DNA of 64,000 nt, taken from Huintestinicola sp050874005. GTDB lineage: Bacteria; Bacillota; Clostridia; Oscillospirales; Ruminococcaceae. A program made the position numbers and the translations under genes. The stretch is taken from positions 1 to 64,000 of the forward strand of contig NZ_JBNMJV010000004.1 in the NCBI RefSeq assembly GCF_050874005.1, given 5' to 3'. The notes under the pieces were generated by a model. It saw only the letters and a program-made list of their open reading frames with translations, did no database searches and was not told the origin of the DNA. Numbering within the stretch: the stretch's first letter is position 1; each line of letters opens with the position of its first letter. Below, piece by piece: positions 24,593-31,886 of the stretch.

Positions 24593-24913
24593 ATGAACGA
24601 CAGAAACAGAGATATAGGCGAGTTTATCCCTCAGCCCGATGACGATATGATAGTCTGCCGCTGTGAAGAGATCACCAAAGGCGAGATCAGAAAAGCTGTT
24701 CACGACGGAATGTTCACCCTTACCGAAATACGCCGTTATCTCAGGACGGGAATGGGACTTTGCCAGGGACAGACCTGCACAAAGCTTGTAAAGGCTATCG
24801 TTTCGAGGGAGCTGGGAGTAAAACCCTCCGAGCTTGAGCCTGCAACGGGCAGAGCACCTATGAGACCCATTGAGATGTATATTCTTGCACGGGATAAGGA
24901 GGAAACGAAATGA
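24593..24913 (+). CDS. BFD-like (2Fe-2S)-binding subunit
   Basis: A small protein of about 106 residues with the bacterioferritin-associated-ferredoxin-like pattern VCRCEEIT followed by GLCQGQTC, four cysteines for a 2Fe-2S cluster. In related oxidases this domain is fused to the larger FAD subunit; here it is free-standing. Two ATGs are possible; I chose 24593 because AAAGGA is eight bases upstream, while the first ATG (24587) is only two bases away. The stop overlaps the next ATG. Confidence 0.85.
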   Translation: MNDRNRDIGEFIPQPDDDMIVCRCEEITKGEIRKAVHDGMFTLTEIRRYLRTGMGLCQGQTCTKLVKAIVSRELGVKPSELEPATGRAPMRPIEMYILARDKEETK

Positions 24914-26019
24914 ATGCGGACGTAATTATCATAGGCGGCGGTATCATAGGCTCTGCGGCGGCTTATAACCTTGCCGCAAAGGGCGTTTCCGTAATTGTCC
25001 TTGAGGGCAGCTCCAATATCGGAAACGGCGGCTCCACAAGAAACGGCGGCGGCGTTCGTCAGTCGGGACGTGACCCCAGAGAGCTTCCCCTTGTTATGTA
25101 TGCTATAAAAAATATATGGCCTAATCTTTCGGAAATGCTTGATACCAATGTGGAATATCATCAGCAGGGAAATCTCCGTCTCGGCAGCACCGAGAAGCAC
25201 AGGCAGATACTTGAAGGACTTACCGACAGAGCCGTTAAATGCGGTCTTGATGTGAGAATGATAAGCGGCGACGAGGCAAGAGAGATCAACCCCTATCTTT
25301 CCGACGCTGTCACCTGTGCAAGCTGGTGCCCCACAGACGGTCACGCAAATCCCCTTACGGCAACAATGGGATATTACAAGGCTGCACGCAGACTGGGTGC
25401 ACACTTTATATCGGACGAAAAGGTAATCGAACTGAAAAAATACAAGGGCGCTGTAAGGCAAGTCATTACAGCTTCGGGCAATGTTTACGAGGGCGACAGA
25501 GTTATCCTCTGTGCAGGCTTTGAAAGCAGAGCAATAGCCAATACCGTGGGCATTGATATCCCGATGCAGCACGTGCTTCTGGAAACTCTTGTAACGGAAG
25601 CCGCCGCTCCGATGTTCTGGCAGATGCTTGGTACCGCCGACGCCGATTTCTACGGACATCAGACGGAACACGGTTCCTTCGTGTTCGGACTGAACTCGGG
25701 TCTTGAGCCTTATGCAAAGCCGGGAAAGCCCTTATCTTCAAGCATTGCCGCATCGGCAGCCTGCAGAGGCATAATGAACTACTTCCCGTCCCTTGCAAAT
25801 ATAAAGGTGGTAAGAAGCTGGGCAGGCTGGATGGACTCCTGCGCCGACCACGTTCCCGTTATCAGCAAAATTGACGAAGTACCCGGGCTTATAGCAGCCT
25901 GCGGATTTACGGGTCACGGCTTCGGAATAGCCCCTGCTGTGGGACTTGTTCTTTCACAGCTTGCCACCGACGAGGAAACTGCCGTTGATCTGTCGGCTCT
26001 CAGATATGACAGATTTTAA
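24910..26019 (+). CDS. DadA-like FAD-dependent amino-acid/amine oxidoreductase
   Basis: A 369-residue flavoprotein of the DAO family (glycine oxidase, sarcosine oxidase beta, DadA). DVIIIGGGIIGSAAAYNLAAKG (4-25, landmark only) binds FAD, followed by STRNGGGVRQSGRDPRE, and the C-terminal GFTGHGFGIAPAVG closes the flavin site. It is the likely catalytic subunit, oxidising the C-N bond of an amine, N-substituted amino acid or D-amino acid. Translation is coupled to the BFD gene. The substrate is unknown; the adjacent APC permease suggests an amino-acid or amine. Confidence 0.85.
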   Translation: MNADVIIIGGGIIGSAAAYNLAAKGVSVIVLEGSSNIGNGGSTRNGGGVRQSGRDPRELPLVMYAIKNIWPNLSEMLDTNVEYHQQGNLRLGSTEKHRQILEGLTDRAVKCGLDVRMISGDEAREINPYLSDAVTCASWCPTDGHANPLTATMGYYKAARRLGAHFISDEKVIELKKYKGAVRQVITASGNVYEGDRVILCAGFESRAIANTVGIDIPMQHVLLETLVTEAAAPMFWQMLGTADADFYGHQTEHGSFVFGLNSGLEPYAKPGKPLSSSIAASAACRGIMNYFPSLANIKVVRSWAGWMDSCADHVPVISKIDEVPGLIAACGFTGHGFGIAPAVGLVLSQLATDEETAVDLSALRYDRF

Positions 26020-26055
26020 GGAAATTTTTTTGTATTTAAGAGAGGAGAATTTATT

Positions 26056-26418
26056 ATGGAACTTGCAAGAGTAGAGATCATCACAGGCATTTCAAAGATC
26101 GAGCCGCTTAAAAAGGCGCTGAGCCGCTTCAACATAAGCGGAATGACCGTTTATCAGGTGCTTGGCTGCGGCGTTCAGCACGGCACTCAGGAGTTTGAGA
26201 CCGATGAAAATAAGAAGGAGATAAGCCTCCTTCCCAAAGAAGTGGTAATGATGGTCGTTCCCAAAAACGAGCTTGACGAGCTGCTTGAATTTGTGAAAAA
26301 GGAGCTTTACACAGGTCATATCGGCGACGGAAAGATATTCGTTTCCGACGTGACAAACGTTATCCGTATCCGCACAGGCGAGGAGGGCGTTGAAGCTGTT
26401 ATGGAGGGAGACAAGTAA
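26056..26418 (+). CDS. PII family nitrogen regulatory protein
   Basis: A 120-residue PII/GlnB-like protein. The C-terminal signature TGHIGDGKIFVSDV and the opening ARVEIITGISKIEPLKKAL are clear. The T-loop (about 37-56) reads CGVQHGTQEFETDENKKEIS and has no tyrosine at the classical uridylylation site, so it is probably regulated only by ATP/ADP and 2-oxoglutarate, or by another ligand. It lies 36 bases after the DadA-like gene and just before an APC permease, suggesting control of that permease much as GlnK controls AmtB. That is inferred. Confidence 0.88.
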   Translation: MELARVEIITGISKIEPLKKALSRFNISGMTVYQVLGCGVQHGTQEFETDENKKEISLLPKEVVMMVVPKNELDELLEFVKKELYTGHIGDGKIFVSDVTNVIRIRTGEEGVEAVMEGDK

Positions 26419-26455
26419 CTCCCGTAAAAAAGCAACCGTAATGGGGTGAAAATTT

Positions 26456-27934
26456 ATGGAGAATAAAAAACTCGGCCTGCCCAGCGCCATAGCTACGGGC
26501 GTGGGACTTATCATAGCCACCAGCTGTCTGCTTTCCATAGGACAGGGAGCGGCGGCTATCGGAACTCCCTTTATCATTACAATGGTCATCGCCTGTCTTT
26601 TCAACATCCTTACAGCACTTTCCATATGCGAGCTGAATGCGCTTATGCCTAACCTTTCGGGCGGTATGGCGCAGTACACCCTTGCCTGTCTCGGACCCTT
26701 TGCTTCAATAGTTGTGAACGTGGGCGGATATCTTACCTGCCAGACCATAATGGGCAGCACAGAGGTCGCAATGTTCGGAAATACTATGAGCAGCGTGTTC
26801 TCGGACATTCCAATCTCGGGAACTGTGTATTCGATAATCCTGATACTTATCCTTATGTGCTTTAATCTTTTCGGCGTGGATATGTTTGCAAAGATACAGA
26901 ATGTTGTTGCCTACGGTCTTATAGGCTCGCTTGCGATACTTGGCATACTTGGAACGCTGAAGCTCGGCACAGGCGAGGTAGTCGAGCAGCCTGCGGTGAT
27001 ATCTTCGGATATCGGAGATATTTTCTCCCTGCTGGGTCTTGCCTTCTTCCTCTTTATCGGAGCAGAATTTATCGTGCCCATTTCAACACAGGTAAAGAAT
27101 GCTCGCAGAAACGTTCCTCTCGGAATGGTCATCAGTCTGCTTGCGATACTTGTAATGCAGATATTCGTGACTATCGGATTCAGCCACTATACCCCCTGGG
27201 AAGAGCTTGGATCGAGCACCGTTCCCCATATCCTCTACGGAAGCCTTCTCTACGGCAAATTCGGCACCGCCTGGATGACGATAATATCCCTTTTAGCTGT
27301 TATCAGTACGGTAAACACGGCTATGTTCTCCATTTCACAGATATGCTGCGGAATGGCAAAGATAAAGCTGCTGCCCTCCGTATTTATGCGTAAGAATAAA
27401 TACGGCACGCCTTATGTTGGTCTGCTGATAGTTTCCGCCGCAATGATAATCATCAACGCAACGGGACTTTCCACCAGCGACCAGGTAACATTCCTGATAC
27501 TTACAGGCTGTACCTTCTGGATATTCTCCTACATCATTCTGCATATCGACGTGCTGGTGCTGAGAAAAACAATGCCCAAGGCTCCCAGAACCTTCAAGGT
27601 GCCCTTAGGTCCGGTTATCCCCGTTATCGGCGTTATCGGAAACGCATTTATGATATGGAACATCGACCCCAGTATGGAGGTCAAGACAAAGATATACGCT
27701 ATTTTCCTCATCACCTTTGCTATCCTGTCCGTATATGCGGTCATCTGGACAAAACTTGTGATAAAGCGCCCTCTTTTCAAGCCCTATCCCATTAAGGAAG
27801 TTATGGCTATGGAAAGCGACCTGTACCAGATAAACCACGATCCCGAAATGGCAAGAAAGCTTCATCTTTCCGCCGAACCCGAGATCGTCAGCGTGAGAGC
27901 CGATACCAACACAGGCACACGTCCCGAGGAATAA
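26456..27934 (+). CDS. APC superfamily amino-acid/amine permease
   Basis: A 492-residue protein with about 12 membrane helices and a hydrophilic C-terminal tail (about 440-492). The first helix region GLPSAIATGVGLIIATSCLLSIG has the unwound Gly-rich pattern of APC-fold permeases. It probably imports the substrate of the upstream oxidoreductase. GGGGTG lies upstream of the ATG. It closes the operon and is followed by an elaborate structured RNA with a U-tract. Confidence 0.85.
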   Translation: MENKKLGLPSAIATGVGLIIATSCLLSIGQGAAAIGTPFIITMVIACLFNILTALSICELNALMPNLSGGMAQYTLACLGPFASIVVNVGGYLTCQTIMGSTEVAMFGNTMSSVFSDIPISGTVYSIILILILMCFNLFGVDMFAKIQNVVAYGLIGSLAILGILGTLKLGTGEVVEQPAVISSDIGDIFSLLGLAFFLFIGAEFIVPISTQVKNARRNVPLGMVISLLAILVMQIFVTIGFSHYTPWEELGSSTVPHILYGSLLYGKFGTAWMTIISLLAVISTVNTAMFSISQICCGMAKIKLLPSVFMRKNKYGTPYVGLLIVSAAMIIINATGLSTSDQVTFLILTGCTFWIFSYIILHIDVLVLRKTMPKAPRTFKVPLGPVIPVIGVIGNAFMIWNIDPSMEVKTKIYAIFLITFAILSVYAVIWTKLVIKRPLFKPYPIKEVMAMESDLYQINHDPEMARKLHLSAEPEIVSVRADTNTGTRPEE

Positions 27935-27939
27935 ATTTT

Positions 27940-28066
27940 AAAAGACAGCTCTTTAGGGAAGTACCGATAAAGAAGTTTTAACGGTACAAAGCGGCAAACT
28001 TTGCTCATTTCGCTGTTTATCTAACGAAATGACAAAGGGGCCGCCCCTTTGCGGGCTGTCTTTTTT
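27940..28066 (+). ncRNA. Five-helix structured RNA ending in a U-tract
   Basis: Six bases after the permease stop, AAAAGACAGCTC (27940-27951) pairs with GGGCTGTCTTTT (28053-28064), a 12-bp closing stem. It encloses four hairpins: GTACCG/CGGTAC (27961-27987), CAAAG/CTTTG (27987-28003), CATTTCG/CGAAATG (28006-28031) and CAAAGGGG/CCCCTTTG (28033-28051). The T6 tract at 28061-28066 makes it the operon terminator, but the complexity exceeds that need. A 3'-UTR-derived regulatory RNA is possible. Confidence 0.55.
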
Positions 28067-28109
28067 CATAATGAGTATAAAGAATAGTGATGAAATGCCT
28101 TATGTAATA

Positions 28110-28118
28110 TGATATAAT
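28110..28118 (+). promoter_or_regulatory. Extended -10 promoter of the AraC gene
   Basis: TGATATAAT at 28110-28118 is an extended -10 element with no good -35. It would give a leader of only about 12 bases before the ATG at 28136. Confidence 0.5.
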
Positions 28119-28135
28119 GCTTACGGTGATGATAT

Positions 28136-28960
28136 ATGGAAGAACTGTTGTATATTACTCCGAAGCAGCCGTTCTTTGTAACGGCATCAAGGTCTTATCT
28201 GAAATATGTTCTCAACAAATTCGGCATAGTCCATTTTTACCAATGCGTCACAGGTGAAGAACCTGTCTGCGTTATCCCCGACGGAAGTGCGGATATGCTT
28301 TTCTGCTGCGACCCCGCAGCCCCCTGCGCCGAGCTTTGCGGAACCGTTCTTTCTATGAATTATACTGTAATGAAGCCCTGCACCCTTTATTTCGGCGTAC
28401 GATTTCTCCCGGGCTTTAATCCCGTTATCGGTCAGGTCGGGATCATGCAGGAGCTTGTGAACAATAAAATTGATCTGAGCGAACTTATCCACGACGAGCG
28501 TATGATGGAGGGAATTTTTACGAGCCGTGATTTCAAGGAGCAGATAAACTGTTTTATGCGGTCATATCTCAGCATTTACCGCCGTGTCTGTCCCCAGGAG
28601 TACGGCAATCTTCTTGTGCGCCACTCTGCGATCACGCTTTTTAGAATGTACGGAAATGTTTCGGTGGAGGAGATGGCTTCCGATACGGGCTATTCGGTAA
28701 GATACATAAACCAGTGCTTCAAGGACGAGATGGGTCTTAGCCCAAAACAGCTTGCACGGATAATCAGATTTCAGACTGCTGTCTCGGCGCTGAATGACCC
28801 ACGGGAACGGTCTCTGACCGAAATAGCCGCAGACCTGGGATATTTCGACCAGGCGCATTTCGTCCACGATTTCAAATCATATACGGGGCTGACCCCTAAA
28901 AAATATCAGTCATTTCTGAAAGAAGAAGAATTCAGAGCAAGGCTCAATGTTATAAAATAA
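28136..28960 (+). CDS. AraC family transcriptional regulator
   Basis: A 274-residue regulator: an N-terminal sensing domain (about 1-150, with GEEPVCVIPDGSADMLFCCDP and YFGVRFLPG as in the DUF6597 type) and a C-terminal double HTH of AraC type (about 170-262, SVEEMASDTGYSVRYINQCFK and LTEIAADLGYFDQAHFVHDF). It is likely to sense a small molecule and may control the neighbouring permease/oxidoreductase operon; this is from position only. GGTGAT precedes the ATG. Confidence 0.88.
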   Translation: MEELLYITPKQPFFVTASRSYLKYVLNKFGIVHFYQCVTGEEPVCVIPDGSADMLFCCDPAAPCAELCGTVLSMNYTVMKPCTLYFGVRFLPGFNPVIGQVGIMQELVNNKIDLSELIHDERMMEGIFTSRDFKEQINCFMRSYLSIYRRVCPQEYGNLLVRHSAITLFRMYGNVSVEEMASDTGYSVRYINQCFKDEMGLSPKQLARIIRFQTAVSALNDPRERSLTEIAADLGYFDQAHFVHDFKSYTGLTPKKYQSFLKEEEFRARLNVIK

Positions 28961-29008
28961 TGCTGTAATACCTTTTGCCATTTGACCTTACCGCAATATG
29001 GTACCCTA

Positions 29009-29869
29009 TTATTTTAAAAATTCAACGATCATTTCTTTTTCTTTTTCGGTAAGTTCATTCATATGTCCCCTGCCCTCAAGCATATATGTATCACATTGCT
29101 TCCATACCTTGCGAGCCCGGGGCAGGACCTTATGAGCAGGGAAAAGGCAGTCCTTTTCCGCCGCCATCACAAGTACGGGACTGCGGTATTTTTTCAGTTC
29201 CGACTCCTTTTCGTCCTGAGGCATAATTGATTTGATCTTAGCGTTGTCAATACTGCACCTTGCGGTGATAAGAATGTCCTCGGAAATGTTCTTTTCTTCG
29301 ACCGCCATAGGCAGAAGGCATTTTCTGAACCATTTTTCCTTGTGGGTAATATAGTACATAATCATCGGGAACATCATATTTATGCTTTTTATTGACAAAG
29401 CGTTCTTTATAGCCGACGGAACCAGCAGCACGCTTCTCTCAACTGTTTCGGGCGCCGCACACATTGTTTTGACCAGCACTCCTGCGCCGAATGAACCGCC
29501 GAAGCAAGCCAATTTTTCATATCCCAGCTGTCTTATGACCTCGCCTGCCCATTTTCCGTAATCCTGATTATAGGGGGACAGAGATACTTCCGCACTCTTT
29601 CCCGGGTGACCAATGGTGTCCACCGCATAAATATGAAAATGAGGCAGAAGAAAATCACAGTATTTCAGATTATAAGCAGTAGTCGCATTGCCGCCGTGAA
29701 ACACAAGCAGCGGCTTTTTGTCCATATCTCCGCACTCTATGAGATGGGTACTGCCGAAGCTTGTCTCAACATAAATATCCTTAAACGGTATCCCAAGTGC
29801 CTCAAGCTGCCTGTCGTACAGTTCGAGGACTGCTTTTTTTGCATTTTCATTTCTGTAAATCGAGCTCAT
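29009..29869 (-). CDS. Alpha/beta hydrolase
   Basis: A 286-residue alpha/beta-hydrolase. PLLVFHGGNATT gives the oxyanion region, FGGSFGAGV the nucleophile Ser126 (GxSxG), AAEKDCLFPAH the acid and GRGHMNEL the catalytic His. It is probably an esterase, lipase or similar serine hydrolase; the substrate cannot be assigned. The start at 29869 is set by GGGAGATCGTAT; an upstream in-frame ATG lies in the promoter region. It is convergent with the AraC gene. Confidence 0.83.
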   Translation of the reverse strand: MSSIYRNENAKKAVLELYDRQLEALGIPFKDIYVETSFGSTHLIECGDMDKKPLLVFHGGNATTAYNLKYCDFLLPHFHIYAVDTIGHPGKSAEVSLSPYNQDYGKWAGEVIRQLGYEKLACFGGSFGAGVLVKTMCAAPETVERSVLLVPSAIKNALSIKSINMMFPMIMYYITHKEKWFRKCLLPMAVEEKNISEDILITARCSIDNAKIKSIMPQDEKESELKKYRSPVLVMAAEKDCLFPAHKVLPRARKVWKQCDTYMLEGRGHMNELTEKEKEMIVEFLK

Positions 29870-29894
29870 ATACGATCTCCCGTTATTTTTTCTC

Positions 29895-29924
29895 ATTATA
29901 CCACTCCCCGCCCCCTTTTGTCAA
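29895..29924 (-). promoter_or_regulatory. Promoter of the alpha/beta hydrolase gene
   Basis: TTGACA (29919-29924), 18-base G-rich spacer, TATAAT (29895-29900) on the minus strand. Confidence 0.75.
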
Positions 29925-29930
29925 CCAAAC

Positions 29931-29964
29931 AAAAAAAATCGAGCTGCCCCGAAAAGCAGCCCGA
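29931..29964 (-). terminator. Terminator of pdxST
   Basis: CGGGCTGC and GCAGCTCG form a hairpin (29939-29964) followed on the minus strand by eight Ts (29931-29938), 16 bases after the pdxT stop. Confidence 0.88.
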
Positions 29965-29980
29965 CCAAACATATAAAAAC

Positions 29981-30547
29981 TCACTCGCCCATCATCGTAA
30001 GAAAATACTCATAAACATACATATCATCGCAAAGCTCGGGGTGAAAGGCAGTTACAAGCTGATTTTCATACCTTGCCGCAACTATCTTGCCGCCCGTCTC
30101 CGCAAGTATCTCCGCAGAGCCGATGTCGCTGATGTAGGGCGCACGGATAAAGCTCATAGGAATTTCCCTGCCGTTAAAATTATCCCTTGTAAAGAAGCTG
30201 CCAAGCTGCCTGCCGTATGCATTGCGCTTGACCGTAACGGGCATTGTGGCAAGATGTGACTGCTCCCCTCCCTCAATGCTCTGTGCAAGAAGTATCATTC
30301 CCGCACAGGTGCCGAAAACGGGCAACCCGCCTTCTATACGCTTTTTTATGGGGTCAAAAAGTCCTAAGTCTCTGAGCAGCTTGCCCTGAACGGTGCTCTC
30401 TCCCCCGGGGATAATAAGCCCGTCAAAAGACCTGTCAATATCGGGCAGCCGCCTTATCTCAAAGCTTTCGATACCAAGCTCCGAAAGCTTTTTTTCGTGC
30501 TCCGCAAAAGCGCCCTGCAATGCCAGAACGGCAATTACCTTTGACAT
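29981..30547 (-). CDS. pdxT: Pyridoxal 5'-phosphate synthase glutaminase subunit
   Basis: A 188-residue class I glutamine amidotransferase that releases ammonia from glutamine for the PdxS core. LIIPGGEST, the nucleophile Cys81 in GTCAGMILLA and the AFHPE His/Glu pair near the C-terminus form the triad. Its ATG overlaps the pdxS stop by one base (TAATG), giving coupled translation. Together they make vitamin B6 without deoxyxylulose phosphate. Confidence 0.95.
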   Translation of the reverse strand: MSKVIAVLALQGAFAEHEKKLSELGIESFEIRRLPDIDRSFDGLIIPGGESTVQGKLLRDLGLFDPIKKRIEGGLPVFGTCAGMILLAQSIEGGEQSHLATMPVTVKRNAYGRQLGSFFTRDNFNGREIPMSFIRAPYISDIGSAEILAETGGKIVAARYENQLVTAFHPELCDDMYVYEYFLTMMGE

Positions 30548-31422
30548 TACTTACCACGCTCCGCCATAAGCAGAGCTATCTCCTGCTCGTTTATTCCTAC
30601 CATAGCCTCGCCTAAGTCCTCCGAAAGCTCCGCAAGAAGCCCCGGGTCATTGTAGTTTGTGACAGCCTTGACAATAGCAGCCGCACGCTTTTCGGGATTG
30701 CCCGACTTGAAAATACCCGAGCCAACGAAAACGCCCTCTGCACCCAGCTGCATCATAAGAGCGGCGTCTGCAGGAGTGGCAACTCCGCCTGCCGCAAAAT
30801 TAACAACGGGCAGCTTCTTGTTCACCGCAACAAATTCGATAAGGTTGTAGGGCACCTGCAGCTGCTTTGCAGCCTCGTAAAGCTCGTCCTTGGACATTGA
30901 GGAAATTCTTCTTATCTCCGACTGCATCATTCTCATATGGCGCACCGCCTGAACAACATCGCCCGTACCCGGCTCGCCCTTTGTCCGTATCATAGAAGCA
31001 CCCTCGTTAATGCGTCTCAGCGCCTCGCCCAGATCTTTTGCTCCGCACACAAAGGGAACATCAAACTGGGTCTTATCAATGTGATACTTGTCATCTGCGG
31101 GAGAAAGCACCTCGGACTCGTCAATGTAGTCTATCTCGATAGCCTGGAGTATCTGTGCCTCTGCAAAATGACCGATCCTGCACTTTGCCATTACGGGAAT
31201 AGACACCGCCGCCTGTATGCCCTTTATCATCTTGGGGTCGCTCATTCTCGAAACGCCGCCTGCCGCTCTGATATCCGCAGGGATACGCTCCAGCGCCATT
31301 ACCGCACAAGCGCCTGCAGCCTCTGCGATTTTTGCCTGCTCGGGTGTGGTAACGTCCATAATAACTCCGCCCTTGAGCATCTGGGCAAGGTTTCTGTTAA
31401 GCTCTGCTCTGTTTTCACTCAT
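30547..31422 (-). CDS. pdxS: Pyridoxal 5'-phosphate synthase lyase subunit
   Basis: A 291-residue PdxS, of normal length, forming a TIM-barrel dodecamer that condenses ribose 5-phosphate, glyceraldehyde 3-phosphate and ammonia into PLP. Conserved blocks are GGVIMDVTTPEQAKIAEAAGA, CRIGHFAEAQIL with the Schiff-base Lys just before, and the phosphate-binding GGVATPADAALMMQLGAEG. The start is at 31422, after AAAGGACGG; the longer reading frame upstream is leader RNA. A strong promoter and structured leader precede it. Confidence 0.96.
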   Translation of the reverse strand: MSENRAELNRNLAQMLKGGVIMDVTTPEQAKIAEAAGACAVMALERIPADIRAAGGVSRMSDPKMIKGIQAAVSIPVMAKCRIGHFAEAQILQAIEIDYIDESEVLSPADDKYHIDKTQFDVPFVCGAKDLGEALRRINEGASMIRTKGEPGTGDVVQAVRHMRMMQSEIRRISSMSKDELYEAAKQLQVPYNLIEFVAVNKKLPVVNFAAGGVATPADAALMMQLGAEGVFVGSGIFKSGNPEKRAAAIVKAVTNYNDPGLLAELSEDLGEAMVGINEQEIALLMAERGK

Positions 31423-31445
31423 TAAAATAACCGTCCTTTCATAGA

Positions 31446-31528
31446 GAGTTTTGTATTTTTCGTTAGAAAATTTCGGACAAAGTCCGAAAAACAAAACTCG
31501 GAAGTTTGAAAATCTTTGATTTTCAAAC
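31446..31528 (-). ncRNA. Structured pdxS leader, copy 2 of the shared element
   Basis: On the minus strand: a perfect hairpin GTTTGAAAATC/GATTTTCAAAC (31504-31528), then a 9-bp stem GAGTTTTGT/ACAAAACTC (31446-31454 with 31491-31499) enclosing TTTCGGAC/GTCCGAAA (31471-31489). The element at 1272-1352 has the same plan; one outer pair changes from A-T to G-C on both sides and the inner hairpin is different in sequence but still paired. It lies between the pdxS promoter and its ribosome site, so a regulatory leader is plausible. Confidence 0.6.
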
Positions 31529-31560
31529 TTATATCGTTCCTTTCGGCTGAATTTTTCCTT

Positions 31561-31589
31561 ATTATAATCCTGTCGGGTATTTTTTTCAA
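31561..31589 (-). promoter_or_regulatory. pdxST promoter
   Basis: TTGAAA (31584-31589), 17 bases, TATAAT (31561-31566) on the minus strand. The resulting leader is about 130 bases. Confidence 0.75.
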
Positions 31590-31640
31590 GCTGAGAACTT
31601 CTTTGCTTTCGTGCGTTAAAGTTATAGATATATACCACAT

Positions 31641-31695
31641 ATAAAAAGAAAAGGCGCCGGATATCTGTGAATTTCTCACAAAGATAATCCGACGC
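31641..31695 (-). terminator. Terminator of the diguanylate cyclase gene
   Basis: A long stem (31654-31695; GCGTCGGAT.ATCT.TGTGA with TCACA.ATATCCGGCGC) is followed on the minus strand by CTTTTCTTTTTATAT. The roughly 190 bases between it and the cyclase stop hold nothing else recognisable. Confidence 0.85.
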
Positions 31696-31886
31696 ATTAT
31701 TTTCCCAAAAACGTTATTGGCAAAATTGCACAATACAGTGAATTTCAGCAAAAAGCAAACTGTGCATATCGCAAATTTTTATAAAATCTATTTCCCGACA
31801 AACAGCTGACATTGCTTTTTTGTACAGAAGAGGAGAATTGTATCTGCAAGGCATTATTGTGATAAAAAAGCTGTTCACTTTATAAT

